A DNA stretch of 64,000 bases from Orenia metallireducens (GCF_003001995.1 NZ_PVNB01000003.1:1-64000), one strand, 5' to 3'. Numbered from the stretch's first letter, positions 19,002 to 29,783 are shown. Notes: generated by a model not told the origin, from the sequence alone. Program-made: numbers and translations.

Positions 19002-19129
19002 AGAACAGCTCCCTTCTTGACTCTTACATTATGAGAATCATCTGCTCTCTTTTAATATTTCTGTAATAATAATAAAAGTCCTGCAATCTAATCTAAATTT
19101 ATACTTGTAAGTAGCAAATAACAAATAGC

Positions 19130-19168
19130 AAAAGTCTATAACTGTTAATTAACAGTTATAGACTTTTT
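19130..19168. terminator. Terminator at the end of the pyrimidine operon
   Basis: A perfect 36-bp palindrome (arm AAAGTCTATAACTGTTAA) is flanked by A and T runs and lies just after the pyrE stop codon. Confidence 0.8.
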
Positions 19169-19178
19169 GAGCTATATA

Positions 19179-19751
19179 TTATAAGAATCTACTCCCTGGT
19201 TTAGTAATTTCTAATTCCTCTTGGCACATTGGGCATTCCTTAGGATCATAAGCCTTCACATCCACAGCTAACATCGATTCAGTTGGTACTTCAAAGTTAA
19301 TCTCTTTACTTCTTCTATCAACTAAGGTTCCTACTGCCACTAATTCAGCACCAGTCTCATTTAAAACCTCAATTACTTCATTGATAGACTTACCTGTAGT
19401 CAATACATCATCTACTACTAAGACCTTATCAGCTTCGTTTAATCTAAAACCTCTTCTTAAGGTCATCTTTCCATTTTCACGCTCTGTAAAGATTGTCTTC
19501 TTCTCTAATGCCAAGCCAACGGCATAGGCTAAAGTTACTCCACCCATAGCAGGTCCTACTACTACATCTATCTCTACATCTTTAAACTTATCAGCCAATC
19601 CCTCTGCCAACTCTTGAGCATAAACAGGATATTGTAAGACTTGGGCGCATTGTAAATATTGATTACTATGTAGACCTGAGCTCAATTTAAAATGCCCTTC
19701 TTGTAATACACCAGTCTTTTTAAAAATTTCTATTACACGTTCTTTTTTCAT
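19179..19751 (-). CDS. pyrE: Orotate phosphoribosyltransferase
   Basis: It transfers phosphoribose from PRPP to orotate to give OMP, step five of de novo UMP synthesis. The PRPP loop is VLVVDDVLTTGKS, and the N-terminal FKLSSGLHSNQY is typical of the family. The C-terminus has a C-x2-C pair (CPMC), common in bacterial PyrE of this length. GGAGGAG six bases before ATG 19751 (MKKERV) decides the start over an upstream in-frame TTG. It is the last gene of the pyr operon. Confidence 0.95.
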   Translation of the reverse strand: MKKERVIEIFKKTGVLQEGHFKLSSGLHSNQYLQCAQVLQYPVYAQELAEGLADKFKDVEIDVVVGPAMGGVTLAYAVGLALEKKTIFTERENGKMTLRRGFRLNEADKVLVVDDVLTTGKSINEVIEVLNETGAELVAVGTLVDRRSKEINFEVPTESMLAVDVKAYDPKECPMCQEELEITKPGSRFL

Positions 19752-19776
19752 AATTATCTCCTCCAATTTTAGGTAT

Positions 19777-19839
19777 TAGGTGGGTAGGTGGTTGGATGGT
19801 TAGGTTTTAAATCTAACTACCTAACCTCTAACTACCCAA
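19777..19839. repeat. Intergenic quasi-palindrome of GGTTAGGTAG-type units
   Basis: Between pyrD and pyrE, an arm rich in GGGTAGGTGGTTGG faces an imperfect inverse copy (CTAACCTCTAACTACCC) across a short AT loop. The words resemble the interior of MITE-like copies A and D. Confidence 0.75.
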
Positions 19840-20754
19840 CTACTTTATCGCTTTTCCCACTATCTCATTAATATCTTCATAACCTTTCTCTACTAAATAC
19901 TCCTCTATCCCATCCAATATCTCCATAGTTACTTCTGGATTGACGAAATTGGCTGTACCTACTGAGATAGCACTTGCTCCTGCTAAGAGGAATTCGATAG
20001 CATCATCGGCATTACTAATTCCACCCATTCCGATTAATGGGACCTCTACTGCTTGGGCTACTTGATAGACCATTCTGACTGCTACTGGCTTGATAGCTGG
20101 TCCCGATAATCCTCCCATCTTATTAGCTAAGATCGGCTCTTGATTGTGAATATCTATTTTCATTCCCAATAAGGTATTGATTAAGGAAATAACATCGGTT
20201 CCTGCCTCTTCTACAGCTCTAGCAATTGAGGTAATATCAGCTACATTTGGTGATAACTTAGTAATTAAGCTCATATCAGTCTCAGCTCTGACAGCCTCTA
20301 CTACTGACGCTGCCATCTCTGGTTGGGTACCAAAGGCCAAGCCTCCCTTTTTAACATTAGGGCAAGAGATATTTATCTCTAAAGCATCTACTCCTTCAAC
20401 ATTTAGTTTATTAGCCAATTTAGCATAATCTTCTACAGTATTACCAGAGATATTAACTATAGTCTTAAAGTTATAATCCTTAATCAGTGGCAAAATCCTA
20501 GCTAAGAAATGGTCTACTCCAGGATTCTGTAAACCGATAGCATTCAACATTCCTGCTGGAGTCTCAGCAATTCTTGGGGTAGGGTTTCCTAGCTTAGGAT
20601 TTAAAGTAGTCCCTTTAACCATTACCCCACCAAGTCTATTTAAATCAACGTAATTTCTATACTCTGGTCCAAAGCCAAAGGTTCCTGAAGCTGTAGTAAC
20701 TGGATTCTGTAACTTTAACCCATTTAAATCTACTGCCAAATTTGGTTTAGTCAT
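19840..20754 (-). CDS. pyrD: Dihydroorotate dehydrogenase, class 1B catalytic subunit
   Basis: It oxidises dihydroorotate to orotate with FMN. Together with PyrK, which passes the electrons to NAD+, it forms the class 1B enzyme. Visible are [28 protein letters not shown], the catalytic Cys in INISCPNV, and the FMN phosphate site [19 protein letters not shown]. The length, 304 residues, is normal. GAGGTGAT points to ATG 20754 rather than the preceding TTG. The start overlaps the end of pyrK, so the two are translationally coupled. Confidence 0.95.
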   Translation of the reverse strand: MTKPNLAVDLNGLKLQNPVTTASGTFGFGPEYRNYVDLNRLGGVMVKGTTLNPKLGNPTPRIAETPAGMLNAIGLQNPGVDHFLARILPLIKDYNFKTIVNISGNTVEDYAKLANKLNVEGVDALEINISCPNVKKGGLAFGTQPEMAASVVEAVRAETDMSLITKLSPNVADITSIARAVEEAGTDVISLINTLLGMKIDIHNQEPILANKMGGLSGPAIKPVAVRMVYQVAQAVEVPLIGMGGISNADDAIEFLLAGASAISVGTANFVNPEVTMEILDGIEEYLVEKGYEDINEIVGKAIK

Positions 20755-21547
20755 CAAAAATCACCTCATTTAATGGGAAGACTGGTCCTTGAATACAGGT
20801 CTTCTTATAGTCCCAACCTGACTCATTACGAACTTTAATCTTGCAAACACAGGATAAACATGCCCCTGTTCCACATCCCATCCGTTCTTCTAAAGAAGCT
20901 TCTCCCTTGATATCATTGGCTATAACCCAATTTTGTACAACCTCCATCATAACTTCTGGTCCACATGTATAGATATAATCAGCATCTATCAACGTATCAT
21001 CTAGAAATTCTGTTACAAAGCCTTGGTATCCATAGCTTCCATCTACAGTTGAAGCCTTTAATTCAACATCCATCTCTTCATAATCTGCTAGATTTAATAA
21101 TTGCCCTTTATTTTCAGCCCCGATTAAAACTGTTACCTCTTTATTTAACTCTACTAATTTCTTTACTACTGGATACAATGGCGCAATTCCCATTCCTCCA
21201 CCAACTACTACAAACTTATTAGTATCTTCAGGAATAGAGAAACCCATCCCAATTGGTCCCATAAGATCAACTTGATCTCCTGCTTTAAGTGTAGCTAATA
21301 ACTGTGTGCCTCGTCCGATTGCTCGGTAAATAATAGTTATTGTTCCCGCTTCTTGATCTATCTCATTAAGGCTGATTGGTCTTCTAAGTAAAGGGTCATG
21401 CTCATTTAACTTTGCTACCCATTTTAGATGGATAAATTGCCCTATCTTAGCCTCCTTAGCCACCTCTGGTGCATCAATAACCATCTTAAAATGCCTAGGG
21501 CTAATCTCTTCTTGCGAAATAACCTTTGCAATTACTCTTTTTGACAT
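20747..21547 (-). CDS. pyrK: Dihydroorotate dehydrogenase electron transfer subunit
   Basis: This FAD and [2Fe-2S] subunit of the class 1B enzyme transfers electrons from PyrD to NAD+. A flavodoxin-reductase-like FAD domain ([26 protein letters not shown]) is followed by an NAD domain ([18 protein letters not shown]). The cluster motif near the C-terminus is [11 protein letters not shown] plus a later Cys in [14 protein letters not shown] 21547 (MSKRVIAKV) with AAGGGGTG before it is preferred over an upstream GTG. It overlaps pyrD by a few bases. Confidence 0.95.
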   Translation of the reverse strand: MSKRVIAKVISQEEISPRHFKMVIDAPEVAKEAKIGQFIHLKWVAKLNEHDPLLRRPISLNEIDQEAGTITIIYRAIGRGTQLLATLKAGDQVDLMGPIGMGFSIPEDTNKFVVVGGGMGIAPLYPVVKKLVELNKEVTVLIGAENKGQLLNLADYEEMDVELKASTVDGSYGYQGFVTEFLDDTLIDADYIYTCGPEVMMEVVQNWVIANDIKGEASLEERMGCGTGACLSCVCKIKVRNESGWDYKKTCIQGPVFPLNEVIFDD

Positions 21548-21573
21548 TATCTTCACCCCTTTTCATAGAATTA

Positions 21574-21621
21574 GGAATCAGTAGTCAGGAATCCTATTAG
21601 CGATTCCTGATTCCCGATTCC
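21574..21621. repeat. Intergenic quasi-palindrome of GGAATCAG-type units
   Basis: Between carB and pyrK, two 20-nt arms (21574-21593 and 21602-21621; 17 of 20 pair) surround the loop CTATTAGC. Each arm is built from repeats of GGAATC(A/G)G. Confidence 0.8.
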
Positions 21622-21637
21622 TGCTTACTCAAATGAT

Positions 21638-24600
21638 TTATACGTAATCTTGTAATGCTTGCACACTTACCTCTTCACCTGAAGTAATCTTCTCTAATAC
21701 CTGTAAGATAGCTTTAGTTGTATCTAATGAGGTTAGAGAAGGCACACCCATCTCTACAGCATTTCTTCTAATCTTAAACCCGTCTCTAGCTGGCTCTTTA
21801 CCTTTAGTTAAAGTATTAATTACTAAGTCAATCTTATCCTCTTTAATCAAATCAATTGCATTTGGAGAACCTTCTGATAACTTTTTAACCTCTTCAACCT
21901 CTAAGCCTACCTCTGTTAATACTTTAGCTGTTCCTGTAGTAGCTACTATCTTAAAACCTAGTTTAGAGAACTCTTTAATGTATGGAATAGCCTCTTCTTT
22001 ATCCATATCGGCAATTGTCACTAGGATAGTTCCTGATTTTGGTATATTCATTCCAGCCCCTACAAAACCTTTATATAAAGCTGCTTCATAATCATAGTCT
22101 AGACCTAGAACCTCTCCTGTAGACTTCATCTCTGGTCCTAAGTTAGTATCTACCTCTGTTAATTTAGAGAAAGAGAAGACTGGAACCTTAACTGCAACAT
22201 GCTCTTTTTCTGGTACTAAGCCAAGAGGATATCCACTATCCTTTAAGCTCTGACCTAACATCGCTTTCGTTGCTAAGTTAACCATCGGTATCCCTGTTAC
22301 TTTACTTAGATAAGGAATCGTTCTACTTGATCTTGGGTTTACCTCGATTACATAAGGGGTCTCTCCATCTACTACATATTGAACATTGACCAAGCCTTTA
22401 ATATCTAAGGCTACTGCTAGTCTCTTAGTATAATCAGCAATTGTATTCTTTAACTCTTCACTGACAGTTTGAGTAGGGTAGACTGCAATACTATCTCCAG
22501 AGTGAACCCCTGCTCTTTCGATATGCTCCATGATTCCTGGAATAATTACCTCTTCTCCATCAGAGATAGCATCTACCTCTAGCTCCTTACCGACAATGTA
22601 TCTATCGATTAAGATTGGATGTTCAGGAGTTACCTTAACAGCATTCTCCATATAGTCATTTAACTCTTCATTATTATAAACAACCTCCATAGCTCTACCA
22701 CCTAGTACATAAGATGGTCTTACCAAGACTGGATAACCAATCTTATTAGCTACCTTTTTAGCCTCTTCTTGAGAAAAGACTACATCACCTTCTGGTGTAG
22801 GAATATCTAACTTTCTAAGTAAATGAATGAATTTATCTCTATCTTCGGCAAGGTCAATTGATTCAAAGGATGTTCCTATGATATTAACTCCTTCATCAGC
22901 TAATGGTTTAGCAAGATTAATTGCTGTCTGACCACCAAACTGAACTACAACACCTTCAGGTTTTTCATGCTCGATAATATTCATAACCTCTTCTTTAGTG
23001 ATCGGTTCAAAGTATAATCTATCGGAAGTATCAAAGTCTGTACTTACTGTCTCTGGATTATTATTAACGATAATTGATTCATATCCCTCTTCATGTAAAG
23101 CCCAAGCTGAATGAACACTACAGTAATCAAACTCTACACCTTGCCCGATTCTAATTGGTCCTGACCCGATAACCAAGACACCCTTCTTATCAGTAACCTC
23201 TGATTCATTGGTCTTCTCATAAGTAGAGTAGTAATAAGGAGTTTCAGCCTCAAACTCTGCTGCACAGGTATCAACCATCTTATAGACAACATCAATACCA
23301 TGCTCTTTACGGAACTCTCTAACTGTCATCTCATCAGTTCCTGTTAGAAGTCCAATCTCTTTATCAGCAAAACCAAAGCCTTTGACTTCTTTCACTAACT
23401 CTGGTGTTAAACCTTCCTTTTCTAGCTTCTTCTCTAATTGGATGACATGCTTCATCTTAACTAAGAAGAACTTAGTGATTCCTGTCAACTCATGGATCTT
23501 ATCAATACTCCAATCTCGTCCTAAAACCTCCGCGATTACAAAGATTCTTCTATCATCAGCTATCTGTAAATTCTCTGCTAACTTCTCATCGCTCCAGCTT
23601 TCAACCTCATCATGCTTCAATCCAGAAGCTCCTACCTCCAATGAACGAACAGCCTTTAACATAGCACCTTCTAAGGTACGCTCGATAGCCATTACCTCAC
23701 CAGTTGCTTTCATCTGTGTTCCTAGCTCTCTATCAGCATAATGGAACTTATCAAAAGGCCATCTTGGAATCTTTAAGACTACATAGTCTAAGGCTGGTTC
23801 AAAGCAGGCTTTTGTCTTTTGAGTGATAGCATTATCAATCTCATCTAAGGTATACCCTAAGGCAATTTTAGCTGAAACCTTGGCAATCGGATAACCTGTA
23901 GCTTTAGAAGCTAAGGCACTAGAGCGGCTTACACGAGGGTTAACTTCGATAATGATATATTCAAAGCTATCAGGATTTAGCGCAAACTGAACATTACATC
24001 CACCTTCAATTCCTAAAGCTCTGATAATCTTAAGTGATGAAGAACGTAACATCTGATACTCTTTATCAGAGATAGTCTGACTTGGTGCTACAACGATACT
24101 ATCTCCTGTATGGATTCCTACTGGGTCAAAGTTCTCCATATTACAGACAGTAATACAATTATCATTACTATCACGCATTACTTCATACTCTATCTCTTTC
24201 CAACCTTTAACACTTCTTTCGATTAGCACCTGTCCAATCAGACTATGCTTAAATCCCCGAGTAGCAATCTCCTTTAACTTCTCTTGATTATCAGCTACAC
24301 CTCCACCAGTACCACCCATAGTAAAGGCTGGACGTACAATTACTGGGTAACCAATCTCTTCTGCAATCTCTAAAACATCAGCCATCGTCTCTGCTGTACG
24401 ACTCTTTAAGACTGGCTCACCAATCTCATCCATCAAGGCTTTAAAGATATCTCTATCCTCTGCTTTTTGAATTGTCTTTAAAGGAGTACCTAACAACTCA
24501 ATTTCTAACTCATCTAAGATACCTGTCTTAGCTAAATCTATAGCTAAGTTAAGTCCTATCTGCCCACCTAAAGTAGGTAAGAGACCATCTGGACGTTCCT

Positions 24601-24838
24601 TCCTCAAAATTTCTGAAATATGCTCTACCGTTAAAGGCTCGATATAGACTCTATCAGCCATATTCTGATCTGTCATAATTGTAGCAGGGTTACTATTAAC
24701 TAATACTACCTCTAAACCCTCTTCCTTTAATGAACGGCAAGCCTGACTTCCCGAATAATCAAACTCTGCTGCCTGCCCAATAATGATTGGTCCTGAGCCG
24801 ATAACCATTACTTTATGTAAATCTTGTCGTTTTGGCAT
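21638..24838 (-). CDS. carB: Carbamoyl-phosphate synthase large subunit
   Basis: It makes carbamoyl phosphate from bicarbonate, ATP and ammonia delivered by CarA. Of 1066 residues, the two homologous ATP-grasp halves are visible: [21 protein letters not shown] near the N-terminus and [21 protein letters not shown] in the middle, each with an EVNPR motif. A C-terminal MGS-like allosteric domain follows ([29 protein letters not shown]). AAAAGGGGGA supports ATG 24838 ([10 protein letters not shown]). It belongs to the pyr operon, and no arginine genes are nearby, so it is likely controlled with pyrimidines. Confidence 0.97.
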   Translation of the reverse strand: MPKRQDLHKVMVIGSGPIIIGQAAEFDYSGSQACRSLKEEGLEVVLVNSNPATIMTDQNMADRVYIEPLTVEHISEILRKERPDGLLPTLGGQIGLNLAIDLAKTGILDELEIELLGTPLKTIQKAEDRDIFKALMDEIGEPVLKSRTAETMADVLEIAEEIGYPVIVRPAFTMGGTGGGVADNQEKLKEIATRGFKHSLIGQVLIERSVKGWKEIEYEVMRDSNDNCITVCNMENFDPVGIHTGDSIVVAPSQTISDKEYQMLRSSSLKIIRALGIEGGCNVQFALNPDSFEYIIIEVNPRVSRSSALASKATGYPIAKVSAKIALGYTLDEIDNAITQKTKACFEPALDYVVLKIPRWPFDKFHYADRELGTQMKATGEVMAIERTLEGAMLKAVRSLEVGASGLKHDEVESWSDEKLAENLQIADDRRIFVIAEVLGRDWSIDKIHELTGITKFFLVKMKHVIQLEKKLEKEGLTPELVKEVKGFGFADKEIGLLTGTDEMTVREFRKEHGIDVVYKMVDTCAAEFEAETPYYYSTYEKTNESEVTDKKGVLVIGSGPIRIGQGVEFDYCSVHSAWALHEEGYESIIVNNNPETVSTDFDTSDRLYFEPITKEEVMNIIEHEKPEGVVVQFGGQTAINLAKPLADEGVNIIGTSFESIDLAEDRDKFIHLLRKLDIPTPEGDVVFSQEEAKKVANKIGYPVLVRPSYVLGGRAMEVVYNNEELNDYMENAVKVTPEHPILIDRYIVGKELEVDAISDGEEVIIPGIMEHIERAGVHSGDSIAVYPTQTVSEELKNTIADYTKRLAVALDIKGLVNVQYVVDGETPYVIEVNPRSSRTIPYLSKVTGIPMVNLATKAMLGQSLKDSGYPLGLVPEKEHVAVKVPVFSFSKLTEVDTNLGPEMKSTGEVLGLDYDYEAALYKGFVGAGMNIPKSGTILVTIADMDKEEAIPYIKEFSKLGFKIVATTGTAKVLTEVGLEVEEVKKLSEGSPNAIDLIKEDKIDLVINTLTKGKEPARDGFKIRRNAVEMGVPSLTSLDTTKAILQVLEKITSGEEVSVQALQDYV

Positions 24839-24859
24839 AATTAATTCCCCCTTTTTGTT

Positions 24860-24901
24860 CATTACTTATTACTCTTCACTCGTTACCCGTCACTGCTTAC
24901 T
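24860..24901. repeat. Six perfect heptad repeats between carA and carB
   Basis: Six consecutive seven-base units: CATTACT, TATTACT, CTTCACT, CGTTACC, CGTCACT, GCTTACT (consensus NNYACY at the unit end). The last unit touches the carA stop codon. Confidence 0.85.
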
Positions 24902-25973
24902 ATTTATTCATTAACTCAATAAAGTTATCAAATAAATAATGTGAATCCTCTGGTCCTGGTGATGCTTCAGGATGATACTGTACTGAAAAAGCTGGTAGCT
25001 CTTTATGTCTAATTCCTTCTACAGTTCCATCATTTACATTGATATGGGTAACCTCGATATCAAGATCTTTAACAGACTCCTCCTTGATAGCAAAACCATG
25101 ATTTTGAGAGGTGATATAAACTCGATTTGTTGCTAAATCCTTAACTGGATGATTTGCTCCACGATGTCCAAATTTCAATTTATAAGTGTCTGCTCCACAA
25201 GCCAAACCTAAGATTTGATGACCTAAGCAGATTCCAAAGATAGGTTTCTTGCCAAGTAACTCTTTAACTGTCTTAACTACATAAGAAGCATCTTGAGGAT
25301 CTCCAGGTCCATTTGATAGCATAATTCCATCTGGATTGTAGCTTAAGATCTCTTCTGCTGGAGTAGTAGCTGGCACTACAGTTACTTCACAGTCACGCCC
25401 TACCAAAGAACGAACTATATTCTTCTTACCTCCACAATCTATTAAAGCTACCTTGTATTGATTTCCTTCTCCTTTAGTATAAACCTCTTTAGTAGTTACT
25501 TCACTAACTAAGTCTCTACCAGATAGCCCTGGTGCTCCTTTGGCTCTTTGGATTAATTCCTCCTCTGGGATATCCTCAGTAGTGATAATCCCTTTCATTG
25601 TCCCTTCAATTCTTAGCAGCTTTGTTAAAGCTCTCGTATCAATCCCTGAGATTCCAACAATGTTATTCTCTTTTAGATATTCTTCTATTTTATTCTGCTT
25701 TCGCCAGTTACTTGGCTCTGTACAGAACTCCTTAACTATAAATCCGTTAACATGAGCCATATAAGACTCTATATCTTCATCATTAATCCCATAATTTCCA
25801 ATTAGGGGATAGGTCATCGTTACTATCTCACCCTTATAAGATGGGTCAGTTAAAATCTCTTGATAGCCTGTCATACTTGTATTAAATACAATCTCACCAC
25901 TAGCCTCTATCTCTGCTCCAAAACTGATTCCATTAAAAACCGTTCCGTCTTCTAAAACTAATTTTGCTTTCAT
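24900..25973 (-). CDS. carA: Carbamoyl-phosphate synthase small (glutaminase) subunit
   Basis: It hydrolyses glutamine and channels the ammonia to CarB. The N-terminal CarA domain (LVLEDGTVFNGISFGA, TSMTGYQEILTDPSY) is followed by a class I glutamine amidotransferase domain: nucleophile Cys in FGICLGHQILGLA, and His and Glu in VQYHPEASPGP. The 357 residues are of normal length. It sits directly upstream of carB in the pyr operon. Confidence 0.97.
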   Translation of the reverse strand: MKAKLVLEDGTVFNGISFGAEIEASGEIVFNTSMTGYQEILTDPSYKGEIVTMTYPLIGNYGINDEDIESYMAHVNGFIVKEFCTEPSNWRKQNKIEEYLKENNIVGISGIDTRALTKLLRIEGTMKGIITTEDIPEEELIQRAKGAPGLSGRDLVSEVTTKEVYTKGEGNQYKVALIDCGGKKNIVRSLVGRDCEVTVVPATTPAEEILSYNPDGIMLSNGPGDPQDASYVVKTVKELLGKKPIFGICLGHQILGLACGADTYKLKFGHRGANHPVKDLATNRVYITSQNHGFAIKEESVKDLDIEVTHINVNDGTVEGIRHKELPAFSVQYHPEASPGPEDSHYLFDNFIELMNK

Positions 25974-26060
25974 TCCCAGACCTCCTTTTATAACCTATCT
26001 GTATATTTATTAAGATGTTTGTATTATTATACATGAATTATTCATAGTTGTAAACCGTTA

Positions 26061-26999
26061 TTACCAAGATATTTTATCGGCATCTGTTAAAGCTTTGTTA
26101 ATATTATCTTTCATCTCAACAACAGCTTCTTTTGCAGCCTCTTGATAATCATTACTATATTCCTCTTTTTGATAAGCAAAGATAATCCCTCGTGAAGAGT
26201 TAATGATTGCTCCATAGCCATCGTCATTGAAAGAAGCCAAGACATCTTCAGCAGTTCCCCCTTGAGCTCCATAGCCAGGAACTAAAAAGTAGCTCTTTTT
26301 CATTATATCTCTTAATTTTGCTGCCTCTTCTGGATAGGTAGCACCTACTACGGCACCAACAGCGCTATAGCCTCTTGTTCCAACTACCTCTTCTCCCCAC
26401 TTACTGACCAACTGAGCCATCTGCTCATAAATCTTAACTCCTCCACTCTCTAAATCCTGTAGCTCATGGGAGGAAGGATTTGAAGTCTTAACCAGTACAA
26501 AGATTCCTTTATCATAATCACGACAAGTCTCTACAAAAGGATTAATTCCATCAGAACCCAAATAAGGTGTTACTGTTAAGGAATCAGAATTACTCTCTAG
26601 TTTTTGCTCACCCCAAAACTTAGGACTTCCTAAATGCCCATCGGCATAGGCCTGTGCTGTTGAACCAATATCATTTCTTTTAGCATCATTGATAACTAGC
26701 AGACCAGCTTTTTTAGCATAGGCTACTGTATCTTCAAAAGCTTTAACACCCCAATGACCATACTGTTCATAAAAAGCCATCTGTGGCTTAACTGCTGGAG
26801 CATAATCAGCAATTGCATCGATAATCCCTTTGTTAAACTCCAAGATCGAATGGTAAACTGCTTCTAATGTAGTTCCATATTCAACAACTGCCTTATCTGT
26901 AATCTCTGTAGGAATCTGGTTCAACCTTGGGTCTAGACCTACACAAACATGGCTCTGCTTTTCATCTATTTTGTCCATTAATCTATCGGCAAAATTCAT
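26061..26999 (-). CDS. pyrF: Orotidine-5'-phosphate decarboxylase (long, subfamily 2 type)
   Basis: It decarboxylates OMP to UMP, the final step of the pathway. At 312 residues it is the longer bacterial variant. Recognisable segments are CVGLDPRL, VKPQMAFYEQYG, the catalytic region VINDAKRNDIGSTAQAYA and the phosphate site FLVPGYGAQGG. It is cotranscribed with carAB and pyrC. Between it and carA (25974-26060) no attenuator is visible. Confidence 0.95.
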   Translation of the reverse strand: MNFADRLMDKIDEKQSHVCVGLDPRLNQIPTEITDKAVVEYGTTLEAVYHSILEFNKGIIDAIADYAPAVKPQMAFYEQYGHWGVKAFEDTVAYAKKAGLLVINDAKRNDIGSTAQAYADGHLGSPKFWGEQKLESNSDSLTVTPYLGSDGINPFVETCRDYDKGIFVLVKTSNPSSHELQDLESGGVKIYEQMAQLVSKWGEEVVGTRGYSAVGAVVGATYPEEAAKLRDIMKKSYFLVPGYGAQGGTAEDVLASFNDDGYGAIINSSRGIIFAYQKEEYSNDYQEAAKEAVVEMKDNINKALTDADKISW

Positions 27000-27073
27000 C
27001 TAATTCCTCCTCAATTTATCTTATATATTATAAACCTTCAATTTATCTATAAATCAGGTCGCGTTACGACTCG

Positions 27074-27117
27074 ACCCTACTCTTTATTCTTTACTCGTCA
27101 CTGCTACTCATCACTGC
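27074..27117. repeat. Heptad-type repeat at the pyrC-pyrF junction
   Basis: Units CTTTATT, CTTTACT, CGTCACT, GCTACT, CATCACT follow one another and run into the last codons of pyrC. The words match those at the carA-carB junction (CGTCACT). Confidence 0.7.
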
Positions 27118-28390
27118 TATAAACAATTTTTCCACCTACAATGGTCATCACTGCTCTTCCCTGTAGCTCATATCCTCCAAAAGGAGTATTTTTACTTTTA
27201 GAGACTAACTCTTCAGTCTTTACTTCCCATTTATCATCTACATCTATAATAGTAATGTCAGCATCTTTGCCAACCTCTAAAGTTCCCTTGTCAATTCCAA
27301 TTACCTGAGCAGGATTGATAGTTAATTTAGCAATTGCCTCCTCTAAAGTCAAAATTCCTGACTCTACAAGCTCAGTTATTACTAAGCCCACAGCCGTCTC
27401 CAAGCCAACTATTCCAAAAGGAGCATAATTATACTCTACATCCTTCTCTTCCTCAGCATGTGGGGCATGGTCTGTTGCGATTACATCAATTGTTCCATCC
27501 TTTAATCCCTCTTTAATAGCTGCTACATCTTCAGCACTTCTTAATGGTGGATTCATCTTGGTATTGGTATCAAAGCTAGTGATTAGCTCATCAGTTAAGG
27601 TAAAGTGGTGTGGCGTTACTTCACAAGTTACTTTTACTCCTCGCTTCTTAGCTTGTCTGACTAAATCTACACTCTCCTTAGTACTGATGTGGGCGATATG
27701 CACCTTTGCTCCTGCTTCTTCTGCTAAGAGTATCTCCCGTCCCACCATTACACTCTCTGAAGAGCTTGATATCGGATTTAAGCCAGTTATCGTTGAATAG
27801 TATCCTTGATTCACTACCCCATCTCCTGCTAGATTCTTATCCTCACAATGGGAGACTATTGTCAAATCAAAGTCCTTACTATAATCTAAAGCTAATCTCA
27901 TCATTTCAGCATTCATCACTGGATGTCCATCATCAGAGATTGCTACTATTCCTGCCTCTTTCATATTAGCAATCTCAGCTAATTCTTTACCTTGACTTCC
28001 TTTAGTGATTGCCCCAATTGGATAGACATTTACTACTCCATCCCGTTTGGCTATTGATAATAGTCCTTCTACTAAGGTCTGATTATCAATTACTGGGTCT
28101 GTATTTGGCATACAAGCTACTGAAGTAAATCCACCCTTAGCAGCTGATTTGGTTCCTGTCTCAATGGTCTCTTTATGTTCAAAACCTGGCTCTCTTAAAT
28201 GGACATGAATATCGATTAGCCCTGGTGATACTACCTTACCCTCTATATCAATCACCTGAGCATCCTCTGCTGCTAAATTTTCCCCTAGCTTAGCTATCTT
28301 ACCATCAACAATTAAAATCTCTCCTGCTTTAGCTTTACTTCCTTGAATTGGATCTATTATCTTGCCACCCTTTAATAATAGTTTACTCAT
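27104..28390 (-). CDS. pyrC: Dihydroorotase, class I
   Basis: It closes carbamoyl aspartate to dihydroorotate, using a binuclear zinc site. DIHVHLREPG carries the first metal ligands, and the later His and Asp ligands lie in IVSHCED, VHIAHIST and IATDHAPHA. The 428 residues are normal. Its start overlaps the end of pyrB by 8 bp, indicating translational coupling. The 3' end touches a heptad repeat. Confidence 0.96.
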   Translation of the reverse strand: MSKLLLKGGKIIDPIQGSKAKAGEILIVDGKIAKLGENLAAEDAQVIDIEGKVVSPGLIDIHVHLREPGFEHKETIETGTKSAAKGGFTSVACMPNTDPVIDNQTLVEGLLSIAKRDGVVNVYPIGAITKGSQGKELAEIANMKEAGIVAISDDGHPVMNAEMMRLALDYSKDFDLTIVSHCEDKNLAGDGVVNQGYYSTITGLNPISSSSESVMVGREILLAEEAGAKVHIAHISTKESVDLVRQAKKRGVKVTCEVTPHHFTLTDELITSFDTNTKMNPPLRSAEDVAAIKEGLKDGTIDVIATDHAPHAEEEKDVEYNYAPFGIVGLETAVGLVITELVESGILTLEEAIAKLTINPAQVIGIDKGTLEVGKDADITIIDVDDKWEVKTEELVSKSKNTPFGGYELQGRAVMTIVGGKIVYSSDE

Positions 28391-29312
28391 TTCTACTTCC
28401 TCCTAATAAGAGATATAGTAAAGACATTCTGATAGCAACACCATTGGTTACCTGTTCTTCGATTACTGCTTCCTTACCATAGGCTAAATCTGAAGAGATT
28501 TCAATTCCACGATTAATCGGTCCTGGATGCATCACTGTTACATCATCTTTGGCCAGTTTAAGGTGTTCTCTTCTCAATCCATAACGCTTAGTATACTCTC
28601 TAATAGTAGGAAAGAATCCTTTATCCTGACGTTCTCTTTGTATTCTAAGCAGATTGATTACATCTACACCTTCAATCCCCGCTTCTAAGTCATTATAAAC
28701 TTTTACACCCATCTGCTCTATTCCCACTGGAATCAAGGTACTTGGTCCAATCAATCTTACCTCAGCACCTAATTTGGTCAACCCCCAAATATTTGAGCGT
28801 GCCACTCGACTATGCTTGATATCACCTACAATAGCAACCTTCTGCCCTTCTATCTTGCCCCTTTTCTCTTTGATAGTATACATATCTAATAAAGCTTGAG
28901 TTGGATGCTCATGGGCACCATCACCGGCATTTAAGACTGGCATATCTATGGTTTGAGCTAACAATTTTGCTGCTCCTGGTATCCCATGGCGAATTACTAC
29001 TGCATCTGCTCCTAAAGCCTTTAATGTCTTAGCTGTATCGACTAAACTTTCTCCCTTAGTCACACTGCTACTTTTAACTGATAGATTCATTGTATCAGCA
29101 CTCAAACTCTTAGCTGCTAGTCCAAAGGATGAGCTTGTCCTAGTGCTTGGCTCATAAAAGAGATTTACAACCAACTTTCCTCTTAAGGTAGGTACCTTCT
29201 TAATTGGTCTCTTTAAAATATCCTTCATCGTCTTTGCTGTCTCTAAAATTAATTCTATCTCTGATTTAGTTATATTCTCTAGCCCTAATAAGTCTTTACT
29301 CTTTAATCCCAT
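28383..29312 (-). CDS. pyrB: Aspartate carbamoyltransferase catalytic subunit
   Basis: It joins carbamoyl phosphate and aspartate, the committed step. It has the carbamoyl-phosphate loop YEPSTRTSSSFG, HEHPTQALLDMYT, and the aspartate site MHPGPINRGIEI. There are 309 residues, and no pyrI partner follows. It is the first gene after a 470-bp leader with its own promoter and two tandem PyrR attenuators, so expression of all downstream pyr genes depends on that control. Confidence 0.96.
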   Translation of the reverse strand: MGLKSKDLLGLENITKSEIELILETAKTMKDILKRPIKKVPTLRGKLVVNLFYEPSTRTSSSFGLAAKSLSADTMNLSVKSSSVTKGESLVDTAKTLKALGADAVVIRHGIPGAAKLLAQTIDMPVLNAGDGAHEHPTQALLDMYTIKEKRGKIEGQKVAIVGDIKHSRVARSNIWGLTKLGAEVRLIGPSTLIPVGIEQMGVKVYNDLEAGIEGVDVINLLRIQRERQDKGFFPTIREYTKRYGLRREHLKLAKDDVTVMHPGPINRGIEISSDLAYGKEAVIEEQVTNGVAIRMSLLYLLLGGSRNE

Positions 29313-29332
29313 ATTTACACCTCCACTGAAAT

Positions 29333-29500
29333 AAAAAATCCCTTACCAGAAAATTGGCAAGGGATAATTATAGCTATTTAAGTTTGAGTCTAAGGTTAAG
29401 CCTAAGTAAAATCAAATTTATTCCTGTTCTTAATCTTTTACTCAAACTTAACCTGAAACTGAAACTAATTTCTTCCCTTACTAATCTCTCTGGATTAACT
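29333..29500 (-). promoter_or_regulatory. PyrR-type attenuator, promoter-distal copy of the pyrB leader
   Basis: A PyrR-binding element (AATCCAGAGAGATT, 29480-29493 region) is followed by AGTAAGGGAAG and then by a terminator (ATCCCTT / AAGGGAT stem, 29339-29365, with a T6 tail). It resembles the ARUCC-N-GNGAGGYU pattern known for PyrR sites. UMP-bound PyrR would favour termination before pyrB. Confidence 0.8.
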
Positions 29501-29552
29501 TAAAGGTAAATATTCAATTTATAAAATCTAAAGTTATCAATTACTCTTGGCA

Positions 29553-29706
29553 TAAAAAAATCTTCCCACCAGGCTAAACTAGTAAGAAGACCTTTTAATA
29601 ATCTTAACTCTTAATTCAATGTATGTACTCTAAGATATAATAATACCTTTGTAACATTAAATTAACAGTTAAAACTACTTCCTTTACTAGTCTCACAGGA
29701 CTAATT
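29553..29706 (-). promoter_or_regulatory. PyrR-type attenuator, promoter-proximal copy of the pyrB leader
   Basis: The binding element TTAGTCCTGTGAGACTAG (29687-29704) is followed by a terminator. Its stem is TCTTCTTAC / GTGGGAAGA (29560-29590) with a T7 tail. It is the first of two attenuators in series before pyrB. Confidence 0.8.
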
Positions 29707-29737
29707 TAAAAGAAACTATTATTTTGTCATTACTGAA

Positions 29738-29766
29738 ATATTATCACACCAGCGATTTACTGTCAA
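29738..29766 (-). promoter_or_regulatory. Promoter of the pyrB operon
   Basis: TTGACA (29761-29766) and TAATAT (29738-29743) with a 17-bp spacer place the start about 25 bp before the first PyrR element. Confidence 0.65.
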
Positions 29767-29783
29767 CTTTTTTCTACATTTTC

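Noticed and set aside
24860-24901. The heptad array as a CRISPR-like repeat
   Set aside because: The units are 7 bp with no spacers of constant length, and no cas gene is in the window.
25974-26060. A fifth PyrR attenuator before carA
   Set aside because: No ARUCC-N-GNGAGGYU element or T-tailed hairpin is visible in the 87-bp gap.
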